From contig JAEYRC010000094.1 of NCBI GenBank assembly GCA_023409675.1, positions 1 to 12,747 on the forward strand: a stretch of DNA of 12,747 nucleotides, read 5' to 3'. The DNA is from Bacteroidota bacterium. GTDB lineage: Bacteria; Bacteroidota; Bacteroidia; Chitinophagales; Chitinophagaceae. The notes beneath the pieces were generated by a model that was not told where the DNA came from, ran no database searches, and saw only the letters and a list, made by a program, of their open reading frames with translations. A program made the position numbers and the translations under genes. Below, one piece after another: positions 1 through 6,923 of the stretch. Position 1 is the stretch's first letter; each line of letters opens with the position of its first letter.

Positions 1-1043
1 TTCCCATATAGGTTAAAATTAATTCCTGCCTGTTCAATTTTTACATAGCCCAGGTCGAGGTTTCCGCTGAGTTCGCCAATGATCTTCCGTGGATCGGGAG
101 TATTGTTTTGCGCTGTTGTTTCTGCTCGGTAGATATTAAAGTCGATTACAGGATTAACACAATACACCGTGTCGGCCTTGATCAGGTTTTGTGCAGAGAG
201 CGCGGGGAAATCCACACCGGAGAGATAAAGTTTCTTATAAAAGATCGAATAGTTGCTTTTTACCGAATCCGTTGACCTGGCGGTAACGGTGCAACTGTCC
301 ATTTCAATCGTTTGACCGATCAGTTGCAGTCGGAATGATTTAAAGGCCAGCCGGTGCCGTTCATCGGGCAGTGCGATATCCTGATTGAAGGTGCGCAGTT
401 CAATGGTTTGTTCACCGGGGGTAAAAACATAGCGGTTGTTTTCCAGGGTATATTTCCGCGACAGGTCGAAATGGATATTGGAGATGTTAACCGGTTCCGA
501 CTCCGGATCAATCTTATTCACCAGGTTCACCTGTGCGTTATCGATAATGATCCGGCGTACGGCAAATTCATTTAATGCGCCGAGCAGGGCGTTATACACT
601 TTGCCCAGTTCCTGTGGGATGGATAGCTTATCGATTTCCTGCAGGCGGCTGGTATCTTTACGCCACTGGGTTACGCGAATATTCGGGTTATAGATCTTCA
701 GGGAATCCAGCATCAGTTCTTTGCGAAAGAGCAGCGACCACATCGACCCCACATTCACCGAAAGGCGGGTAAAGTTCACCTGGTAAGAGACGGGAGCAAT
801 AGTGCTGTCGGTGCTTTTAAGTTCACCCTGAACGATCTGCAGTCTTTTAGTCAGCAGGTTCAGGTTCAGCCGTTCCAGTTCAAGGGTTATTTTCCCTTTA
901 GATTGTTCAGAGATATAATTCTTCAGTACATTCCGGGCATTGTTGATGAACCAATATTGCAGGGCAAGAAAGATCAGGATAAGAATACTTCCTGCGATAA
1001 GTGCACGTTTCAGAAAACGGCGTTTTTTGGGTTTTTGTTCCAT
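1..1043 (-). CDS. AsmA-like membrane-anchored protein, N-terminal part (runs off left edge)
   Basis: The frame is open from an ATG at 1041-1043 to the window edge, giving 347 residues of an unfinished protein. A basic N-terminus (KPKKRRFLKR) precedes one hydrophobic segment at about residues 14-31, so it is probably anchored in the inner membrane with the rest in the periplasm. The remainder is beta-rich with alternating hydrophobic residues and many Asn/Asp turns, as in AsmA/DUF748-type proteins. A module at residues 88-127 (key run DSLKIYNPNIRV) with a partner strand at 160-176 recurs at 266-306 with a partner at 328-346, a period of about 178 residues. The gene at 5235-6911 has the same two-module layout, so the missing C-terminus probably resembles that protein's. 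AsmA-like proteins are linked to envelope and lipid homeostasis; the exact function here is unknown. No Shine-Dalgarno sequence precedes the ATG. Confidence 0.8.
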   Translation of the reverse strand, partial: MEQKPKKRRFLKRALIAGSILILIFLALQYWFINNARNVLKNYISEQSKGKITLELERLNLNLLTKRLQIVQGELKSTDSTIAPVSYQVNFTRLSVNVGSMWSLLFRKELMLDSLKIYNPNIRVTQWRKDTSRLQEIDKLSIPQELGKVYNALLGALNEFAVRRIIIDNAQVNLVNKIDPESEPVNISNIHFDLSRKYTLENNRYVFTPGEQTIELRTFNQDIALPDERHRLAFKSFRLQLIGQTIEMDSCTVTARSTDSVKSNYSIFYKKLYLSGVDFPALSAQNLIKADTVYCVNPVIDFNIYRAETTAQNNTPDPRKIIGELSGNLDLGYVKIEQAGINFNLYG

Positions 1044-1249
1044 TGGTTGCAGGAGGATAGAGAATTTTATGTTTTTCAGCGCTTTAGCCGACTAGCTGCA
1101 AAATAAGCAATATTCGTCGTTGTTTACAGAGATTGGGCTAACAATAACATTTATATTCATACCATGGAAATCCAACTGTGTAACAGGTGTCGATCCATCG
1201 GTAAGGATGGTTTGACGGCATATCGGTTTTATCCATTAAACGATAGTAT

Positions 1250-2197
1250 ATGAATACTAAAGATAATCACAGGCATCGGGCGGATGCTTCAACCGAAAAT
1301 CAGGTGGTTTGTTTCGGAGAAATATTATGGGATATGTTACCTGAAGGAAGGCAATTAGGAGGCGCTCCGTTGAATGTTTGTTATCACCTGCGACAACAAG
1401 GAATAAACAGTACAATTATAACCCAAACAGGCGATGATCAGCCAGGAAGAGACATTCGGAAACTGCTACAACAAAAAGGGATAGATCAGCAGTATTGTTT
1501 ACTGTCTGCCCATTATCCAACTTCTACGGTAGATGTTCTGGTTGATGCCGATCAGCATATCAGTTATACCATACGGGAGCAGGTAGCGTGGGATTATATC
1601 ATAGTTAATGCTGATCTGGAAAGGTGCGTGGCCGAATCATCCATGCTGGTTTTTGGAAGCCTTATTGCCCGTAACCCGGTTTCACGAAATACATTGTTGA
1701 AGCTGATACAAAAAAGTGCTTTCCGGGTGTTCGATATAAATTTGCGAAAGCCTCATTATGATCGGGAAATCATTTTCGAACTTTTACAAAAAACCAACTT
1801 GCTGAAACTGAATGGTGAGGAATTATCTATCATTACCGGTTGGTTACCCGATCGGAATCTATCAGAAAATGATCCGATACAGCAATTGTTCGAAACATTC
1901 CCGTCGGTTAAAGAAATCATTGTAACACAGGGTGCCGCCGGGGCAGTATATTACAGTCACCATCATACGCAAAAGGTTCAGGGAGTTAAAGTGCGTGTTA
2001 AAGACACGGTTGGCAGCGGGGATGCCTTTTTAGCTGGATTTCTGACCGCCCGTATTCGGGGAAGCGCTCTGTCAGAAGCTCTGGAACATGCGGTACTTTT
2101 ATCAGCGTTTGTGGCTGCTCATGCAGGAGCCTGTCCGGAATATACTGAGGCTGATTTAAAAGAATTCAGGAAAGGAGTAACCGGATTTCCGGAATAA
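1250..2197 (+). CDS. PfkB-family carbohydrate kinase, fructokinase-like
   Basis: A 315-residue sugar kinase of the PfkB/ribokinase family, which moves phosphate from ATP to a sugar hydroxyl in the cytoplasm. The C-terminal PfkB signature DTVGSGDAF is at residues 252-260, with the predicted catalytic base Asp258 and the anion-hole glycines before it. The substrate-side di-glycine motif LGGAPLNV is at 36-43, and FDINLRKPHY (161-170) and KLNGEE (186-191) are the usual internal landmarks. The GGAPxNV form and the NLRKP segment resemble fructokinases more than ribokinases, so fructose is the best guess; other furanose or keto-sugar substrates are possible. The conserved domain begins near residue 19 (VVCFGEILWD), leaving a polar N-terminal tail of about 18 residues; the ATG at 1250 is the only good start. 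It is followed after 71 nt by ldhA on the same strand, which may be a co-transcribed fermentation pair. Confidence 0.88.
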   Translation: MNTKDNHRHRADASTENQVVCFGEILWDMLPEGRQLGGAPLNVCYHLRQQGINSTIITQTGDDQPGRDIRKLLQQKGIDQQYCLLSAHYPTSTVDVLVDADQHISYTIREQVAWDYIIVNADLERCVAESSMLVFGSLIARNPVSRNTLLKLIQKSAFRVFDINLRKPHYDREIIFELLQKTNLLKLNGEELSIITGWLPDRNLSENDPIQQLFETFPSVKEIIVTQGAAGAVYYSHHHTQKVQGVKVRVKDTVGSGDAFLAGFLTARIRGSALSEALEHAVLLSAFVAAHAGACPEYTEADLKEFRKGVTGFPE

Positions 2198-2214
2198 TAG
2201 TAATATTGGTCCGA

Positions 2215-2233
2215 CTGCATATTTATCATGCAG
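2215..2233. repeat. Inverted repeat in the kinase-ldhA gap
   Basis: CTGCAT (2215-2220) and ATGCAG (2228-2233) form a perfect 6-bp inverted repeat around a 7-nt AT-rich centre, 35 nt before the ldhA ATG. It has no downstream T-run, so it does not look like a terminator. It could be a regulator-binding half-site pair or a small hairpin in an intercistronic mRNA. A 6-bp repeat can arise by chance, so confidence in function is low. Confidence 0.3.
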
Positions 2234-2268
2234 AACGGATAAGGTCATCCATTATTCAAGTATCTCCC

Positions 2269-3258
2269 ATGAACGTCCTCTTTTTCAGCGCCAAAGAATA
2301 CGACATCCGTTTTTTTAAAGAACGCAGCAGTAACTTCAACCATACCCTGGAGTTCCTGGATCTTCCCCTGAATGTGCATACAGCTATGATGACCAGCGGC
2401 TATGATGCCGTATGTGTTTTTGTGAATGATAAAGTGGATGCAGCGGTAATTGATATTTTACGCCAGCATCAGGTTAAGGTCATTGCTTTACGCTGCGCGG
2501 GTTTCAATAATGTTGATCTGAAAGCGGCTTCCAATGCGGGCATTACCGTTGTTCGTGTTCCGGCATATTCGCCGCATGCTGTTGCTGAACATACCCTGGC
2601 ACTTGTATTGACCCTTAACCGAAAAACCCACCGGGCTTATAACCGGATTCGGGAAGGAAACTTTTCACTCAATGGGTTAATGGGTTTCGACTTGAATGGT
2701 AAAACAGCCGGTATAATCGGACTGGGTAAGATCGGACGGGTTACCGCCGGCATCTTCCGGGGATTTGGCTGCCGCGTGCTGGGCTATGATGTTGCTGAGC
2801 CCGAAGGGCTGAACGAAAGTGGCATTGAATTCACCCTCCTGGATACCTTATTTGCGCAAGCGGATATTATCTCGCTGCATTGCCCGTTGACACCCGATAC
2901 CTTTCACCTGATTAACCCGGTAACAATTTCTAAAATGAAGCCGGGCGTTATGCTGATCAATACCAGCCGTGGGGCGCTGATCGATACCAAAGCGGTTATC
3001 GAAGGATTGAAATTGGGAGCAATAGGATCGCTCGGACTGGATGTGTACGAAGAAGAAGAACACCTCTTCTTCAAAGATCTTTCCGACAAACTGATTCTCG
3101 ACGATGTATTTACCCGCTTACAGAGTTTTAATAATGTACTGATCACCGGTCACCAGGCTTTTCTTACGTCCAACGCGCTAACCAATATCGCTGATATTAC
3201 TCTTGAAAATTTAAGCGCTTTTGAAGCCGGTAACATCCGGAATGAAGTGCGGAGCTAA
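2269..3258 (+). CDS. ldhA: D-lactate dehydrogenase (LdhA type, NAD-dependent)
   Basis: Reduces pyruvate to D-lactate with NADH, a fermentative redox sink in the cytoplasm. The protein belongs to the D-2-hydroxyacid dehydrogenase family and, compared from memory, follows E. coli LdhA along its whole length: IALRCAGFNNVDL (72-84), VRVPAYSPHAVAEH (95-108), NFSLNGLMGF (131-140), the Rossmann motif GLGKIG (151-156), ISLHCPLTP (201-209), NTSRGALID (231-239) and GHQAFLT (294-300). Predicted active-site residues are Arg234, Glu263 and His295; Asp174 is placed to bind the NAD adenosine ribose. The frame stays open upstream to a TTG at 2206, but the family's N-terminus (short strand, then S-x-K-x-YD) begins at the ATG at 2269. 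That start gives 329 residues, the E. coli length. The gene sits 71 nt after the sugar kinase. A CTGCAT/ATGCAG inverted repeat lies in the gap. Confidence 0.95.
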   Translation: MNVLFFSAKEYDIRFFKERSSNFNHTLEFLDLPLNVHTAMMTSGYDAVCVFVNDKVDAAVIDILRQHQVKVIALRCAGFNNVDLKAASNAGITVVRVPAYSPHAVAEHTLALVLTLNRKTHRAYNRIREGNFSLNGLMGFDLNGKTAGIIGLGKIGRVTAGIFRGFGCRVLGYDVAEPEGLNESGIEFTLLDTLFAQADIISLHCPLTPDTFHLINPVTISKMKPGVMLINTSRGALIDTKAVIEGLKLGAIGSLGLDVYEEEEHLFFKDLSDKLILDDVFTRLQSFNNVLITGHQAFLTSNALTNIADITLENLSAFEAGNIRNEVRS

Positions 3259-3310
3259 AAGCGTTGATACCGGTGGGTATGCCGAAAGAAATGCATCATT
3301 CGAAATAAGA

Positions 3311-3345
3311 AAATGCAGTACTATTTTCAATAACTACTGCTATTT
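3311..3345. repeat. Inverted repeat just upstream of the HEAT-like gene
   Basis: AAATGCAGTA (3311-3320) pairs with TACTGCTATTT (3335-3345), giving a 10-bp stem with a single bulged A and a 14-nt loop. It ends 8 nt before the ATG at 3354. In RNA it would be a 5'-leader hairpin; in DNA it could be a dyad operator. The right arm also contains TATTTG, which partly resembles the -7 promoter element (TAnnTTTG), so operator and promoter might overlap. It is not followed by a T-tract and is therefore a poor terminator for ldhA. Confidence 0.4.
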
Positions 3346-3353
3346 GTTAATGT

Positions 3354-3866
3354 ATGAAGTCCATTGAACAATTGTTACAGGGTACAGACCGAAGGTCGAT
3401 CGGCAATAGCAATACGGTTGCTAAAGCTATTGACAGTCAGCCTGCTTTCGATGAACTGTTTGAGCTGCTCTTTCATAAAGACCGTATCCTGGTAATGCGC
3501 GCCGCGGATGCCATAGAGAAAGTTACCCTGAACAGTCCGAATTACCTGGCCCCTCATAAGAATGCATTGATAGAACTGAGCAGTAAAGCCTCAGACATTG
3601 AGCTAAAGTGGCACCTGGCACAGCTTTTACCGCGACTTTCACTTGAAAGAAAAGAACAAAATCAGGTATGGAAGCTCCTCCGGACATGGGCTGCAGATTC
3701 GAAGGAAAGTAAAATTGTTCGGGTGAATGCCCTTCAGGCCTTATCGGATTTATGCACCGCCCATCCAGAGCGGATAAGAGAATTTTCTGCGCTGTTAACC
3801 AACATCAGCCATGAAAATATTCCTTCCCTTAATGCCCGCATTAGGAAATTTTCCAAACTACTTTAA
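3354..3866 (+). CDS. Small HEAT-repeat-like helical protein, function unknown
   Basis: A 170-residue soluble, all-helical protein without signal peptide or membrane segment. Repeated amphipathic helix pairs are visible. A helix at 31-41 (FDELFELLF) is followed by RILVMRAADAIEKV (44-57). Later come ELKWHLAQLLPRL (83-95) and IVRVNALQALSDL (121-133), the last two with the V/K-x-x-A-x-x-L spacing of HEAT/ARM-type second helices. Such repeats usually form a curved scaffold for protein binding; no catalytic motif is seen. It starts 95 nt after ldhA on the same strand and converges on the AI-2E family gene. I cannot name a specific family. The length, in-frame ATG and codon use like its neighbours support a real gene. 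It could be a scaffold or an adaptor of unknown partner. Confidence 0.75.
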   Translation: MKSIEQLLQGTDRRSIGNSNTVAKAIDSQPAFDELFELLFHKDRILVMRAADAIEKVTLNSPNYLAPHKNALIELSSKASDIELKWHLAQLLPRLSLERKEQNQVWKLLRTWAADSKESKIVRVNALQALSDLCTAHPERIREFSALLTNISHENIPSLNARIRKFSKLL

Positions 3867-3943
3867 AGTCTGAATTTAACTGGTAATAATTCATCTGCTA
3901 AAACATAAGTAGCACCTGAAATTGCATTGCACCCGAAAATTCA

Positions 3944-5041
3944 TTATTTCGATTTTGGCTTCAGGCGGAATACGGGAAAAGCCATTGGACTTCTGGGTGG
4001 CCGTTCATCTCCAAATAAAACACCCCATTGCCTGAAATTATCGGAACGGTCGAAGACGATCTTCAGTACGGCAATAATGGGGAGCGATAAAAACATACCG
4101 GCTATACCCGCGAGCGCGCCACCAATGATTACCCCAATAATTGTCGCCAACGCATTGATTTTAACTTTTGATCCCACGATGCGGGGCATGAGTATATTGT
4201 TATCGAGAAATTGTACAACAGCAATGGTGATCAATACGGCAAATACAGGCCATAATTCCTGGGAGGAAGATATTGTCAGCAAAACGCCTATAATGTTTCC
4301 AATAAGCGCCCCTACATAGGGAATGAGGTTCAGCACAGCGAAAATTACGCCGATGAGCAGCGCATGTTTTATACCGATGATCATCAGGATGCCACCTAAT
4401 AACAGGGTGATATAACCGATCTGGATCAGCAGGCCAAGCAGGTAGCTTTTAATGATCACCTGTGTTTCGCGCATCGCGTCTTCCAGCTTCGGGTGGTCAT
4501 CACGCGGAAACCACATGAAAATGAATTTGAGCAGCAGATTCTTATAGTATAGGATGAGGAAGATATAGATCGGCAGCAATCCAATCAGAATAAATATAGA
4601 CGTTACAGATGTTGCGGCGCCGCCTAATATCCCTCCTGCATAGTCGAGCAGTTTGGTGCCCTGCTCATTGATAATGGCGAGCTGCCGTTCGGTGCTAAAA
4701 TTGGTTTTCTGGTTGATCCATTCACTTAAACTTTGAAGGTGGGCGGTAATGTTTTCCCTGATTTTTGGGAAATCGGCGATCAGCACACCAACCTGGGCCG
4801 AGAAAAACCAGATGATTCCCCCAAAACAAATGATTAGTATCAGCAGACATAGTGAAATGGATAATCCGGTGCCCAGCTTATGCCGGTGAAAGAACCGGTA
4901 AAGGGGATAGACCAGGATAGCGATAAAAAAAGCAATGATGATGGGGGTAAGTACGCCTTTCCCGGCAACAATTAAGGTTCCTAAAAAAAACAATCCCATC
5001 AATTCGATGGATCTTCTGACGGTAATCGGCAATTGCTTCAT
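3944..5041 (-). CDS. AI-2E family transporter / PerM-like membrane protein
   Basis: A 365-residue polytopic inner-membrane protein of the AI-2E exporter (UPF0118/PerM) superfamily. Hydrophobic segments lie at about residues 12-28, 32-48, 59-81, 142-166, 200-224, 226-258, 264-279 and 296-330, the usual arrangement of two N-terminal pairs, a soluble loop (about 82-140) and a C-terminal bundle. Family landmarks are PYVGALIG (241-248), the DNNILMPRIVGSKVKI motif (280-295) and the Gly-rich LATIIGVIIGGALAGIAG stretch (298-315). Members include autoinducer-2 exporters and Na+/H+ antiporters, but most are uncharacterised, so no substrate is assigned. The C-terminus is basic and Pro-rich (RPPRSPMAF). 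It diverges from the AsmA-like gene at 5235 across a 193-nt gap and converges with the HEAT-like gene. Confidence 0.92.
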   Translation of the reverse strand: MKQLPITVRRSIELMGLFFLGTLIVAGKGVLTPIIIAFFIAILVYPLYRFFHRHKLGTGLSISLCLLILIICFGGIIWFFSAQVGVLIADFPKIRENITAHLQSLSEWINQKTNFSTERQLAIINEQGTKLLDYAGGILGGAATSVTSIFILIGLLPIYIFLILYYKNLLLKFIFMWFPRDDHPKLEDAMRETQVIIKSYLLGLLIQIGYITLLLGGILMIIGIKHALLIGVIFAVLNLIPYVGALIGNIIGVLLTISSSQELWPVFAVLITIAVVQFLDNNILMPRIVGSKVKINALATIIGVIIGGALAGIAGMFLSLPIIAVLKIVFDRSDNFRQWGVLFGDERPPRSPMAFPVFRLKPKSK

Positions 5042-5234
5042 AATAGTGAGTGAACTGTTAAATTACATTTTTTTGAACTCATTAATTTTTTTCACATGTA
5101 CAATTCATAAGGGTCACCGGGTAGATATCGATAATTTTTATGAAATAGATACCGGGTGGAATAATATTTTATATAATTTATGTGCCTGGCCCCCCTGAAC
5201 AGTTCTTTATGGGCTTAAGCCGGCACCCTGATGC
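5042..5234. other. Divergent intergenic region with short repeats
   Basis: This 193-nt AT-rich gap separates the divergent AI-2E family and AsmA-like genes and must hold both promoters. ACCGGGT occurs twice as a direct repeat (5116-5122 and 5151-5157), each copy next to AGAT(A). A perfect 10-bp palindrome GGCTTAAGCC lies at 5212-5221, 13 nt before the ATG at 5235. TAATTTTT (5132-5139) matches seven of eight positions of TAnnTTTG but has no TTG at proper spacing. Any of these could be regulatory; none is proven by the sequence alone. Confidence 0.35.
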
Positions 5235-6911
5235 ATGAAAAAAGTTTTAATTGCTCTTCTTGTCCTTGCTGGCCTCGCCGTGGCAGTGTTCTTTTATTTA
5301 CGCGATCGTAAATTAACGGATTTTGAACCTCAGCTGATCGAAAAGATTTCCGGCCTGGTTCATGATGCCACCAATGGATTATACCAGCTTGATATCAGTT
5401 CTCTGGAAGTAGATGTACTGAATGCCCGGGTAACGCTGTTTAATGCCCGACTTTCACCCGATTCTTCCGTACTGGCCCGGTTGGATTCGTTGCGCCGTGC
5501 ACCCAATGAGGTTTTTTTCCTGGAGGTCGACCGCCTGAACATAGAAGGAATTGATCCATCCCTGCTGGTGGAAACCAGCGTCATCGATCTTGACACACTG
5601 CTGATAACCAAGCCCCGGATCCGTATCTATCATACCCACCGCGAGTACAATGATGCATTGCCCGTTGATACCACGCCGATAGACCAGTTGATTCTTAAGG
5701 ATATGGACCGGATCAAACTGAACCGGTTGCTGATACAGGATGCCGACCTGGAGCATTATAATGTTACACAGGATAAGAAGATGGCGATACAAAAGGTAAC
5801 GGTTGATATTCAGGATATATTGATCGATTCTGCTTCAGTGCTGGATACCACGCGAATATTGTTTGCAAAGGATGCGCAGGTGCGCTTTGAAGATTATGTT
5901 TACAGCACACCGGATAGTGTGTACAATATCATGGTTGGCGGGGTCTTCATCTCAGCCGCTAAAAAAGATCTGGAATTGAGCAATGTGGCCCTTAAGCCCA
6001 GGGTCAGTCGCCAGCAGTTTGTGAAACAGCAGAAAGAAGTGAAAGAATTGTATACACTCAACTTCAAAAAGGTGGTGCTGAACGAAATCAACTGGTGGAG
6101 CCTGCTGAATGATCAGATTCTCTTTGCGGAATCTGCTGAACTATCGAACGGCAATCTTGAAGTGTATTGTAACCGGAGCCTGCCGCCATTTTCGGGTTCT
6201 AAGGTTGGAAACTATCCTCACCAGGCGCTCATGAAGCTGCCCATCGATTTGCATATAAAGGAAATGACAATTTCCAACTTCGATATCGAGTATGAAGAAT
6301 ATAATCCGAATTCGAAGAAAGCGGGGGTATTGTCTTTTTCCAATGCGTCAGGTAAATTAACTAATGTTACCAATAACATCGCCATTATTGAGCGGAATCC
6401 ATTAATGGTTGCCAACGCAAGGGCTTCACTGATGGGAAAAGCAGCCATTCAGGCAACATTTACCTTCAACCTTGCCCGGCATAAAGAAGGAATTTTTTCG
6501 GTTGATATGAGCATGGGAAAAATGGACGGCACCACCCTGAATACCGTCACCGAACCGCTGGGTATGTTTTCCGTTAAAAGCCTGAATATTCAATCTATTA
6601 ATTCCCGTATCAACGGATCAGATTACAGGGGCAACGGTCGGGTTACGATTTTGTATGATGATCTGAAAATCGTTCCGTTGAAGCAGGATGATGAAGAGGG
6701 GTTGAAAGAACGCGGCTTTTTAGGTTTTCTGGCCAATACCTTTGTGGTTAAAAGCGATAATGTTAAGGGCGACAAACAGCGCATAACCAATCCCGTGTAT
6801 ACCCGCGAAACCAGTAAATCCTTTTTTGCCCTGATCTGGAAAACCCTGCTGACAGGCATCCTGGAAGCAGTAGGCGCCCCACCTGCACTGGCAAAACCGA
6901 AAGAAGACTAA
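5235..6911 (+). CDS. AsmA-like (DUF748-type) membrane-anchored protein
   Basis: A complete 558-residue protein. The N-terminal hydrophobic segment (about residues 3-21, MKKVLIALLVLAG onward) lacks a clear cleavage site or lipobox and probably anchors it in the inner membrane, with the body in the periplasm. The body is beta-rich. A module at 93-132 (key run LLITKPRIRIY) with a partner strand at 158-175 repeats at 272-311 with a partner at 336-355 (KEMTISNFDIEYEEY), a period of about 179 residues. The truncated gene at the window's left edge has the same layout and period. A hydrophobic, amphipathic helix is present near the C-terminus (FFALIWKTLLTGILEAVG, 530-547). AsmA-like proteins are associated with lipid movement and outer-membrane homeostasis; no specific role can be given here. 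It converges on murF with only 12 nt between the two stop codons. Confidence 0.85.
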   Translation: MKKVLIALLVLAGLAVAVFFYLRDRKLTDFEPQLIEKISGLVHDATNGLYQLDISSLEVDVLNARVTLFNARLSPDSSVLARLDSLRRAPNEVFFLEVDRLNIEGIDPSLLVETSVIDLDTLLITKPRIRIYHTHREYNDALPVDTTPIDQLILKDMDRIKLNRLLIQDADLEHYNVTQDKKMAIQKVTVDIQDILIDSASVLDTTRILFAKDAQVRFEDYVYSTPDSVYNIMVGGVFISAAKKDLELSNVALKPRVSRQQFVKQQKEVKELYTLNFKKVVLNEINWWSLLNDQILFAESAELSNGNLEVYCNRSLPPFSGSKVGNYPHQALMKLPIDLHIKEMTISNFDIEYEEYNPNSKKAGVLSFSNASGKLTNVTNNIAIIERNPLMVANARASLMGKAAIQATFTFNLARHKEGIFSVDMSMGKMDGTTLNTVTEPLGMFSVKSLNIQSINSRINGSDYRGNGRVTILYDDLKIVPLKQDDEEGLKERGFLGFLANTFVVKSDNVKGDKQRITNPVYTRETSKSFFALIWKTLLTGILEAVGAPPALAKPKED

Positions 6912-6923
6912 GCCGGGAAACCT

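Noticed and set aside
1044..1054. Purine-rich AGGAGG on the plus strand near 1051
   Set aside because: On the minus strand, where the adjacent gene is read, it is CCTCCT, so it is not a ribosome binding site for that gene, and no plus-strand gene starts there.
1099..1131. Possible promoter for the left-edge AsmA-like gene (TTATTTTG on the minus strand)
   Set aside because: The -7 box matches seven of eight positions but there is no TTG at proper spacing, only a CTG 22 nt upstream.
1195..1210. CCATC/GATGG hairpin upstream of the sugar kinase
   Set aside because: Only a 5-bp stem without a T-tract or promoter context; likely chance.
3867..3943. Expected bidirectional terminator between the HEAT-like gene and the AI-2E family gene
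   Set aside because: No GC-rich hairpin with a T-run is visible in this 77-nt convergent gap, so none is annotated.
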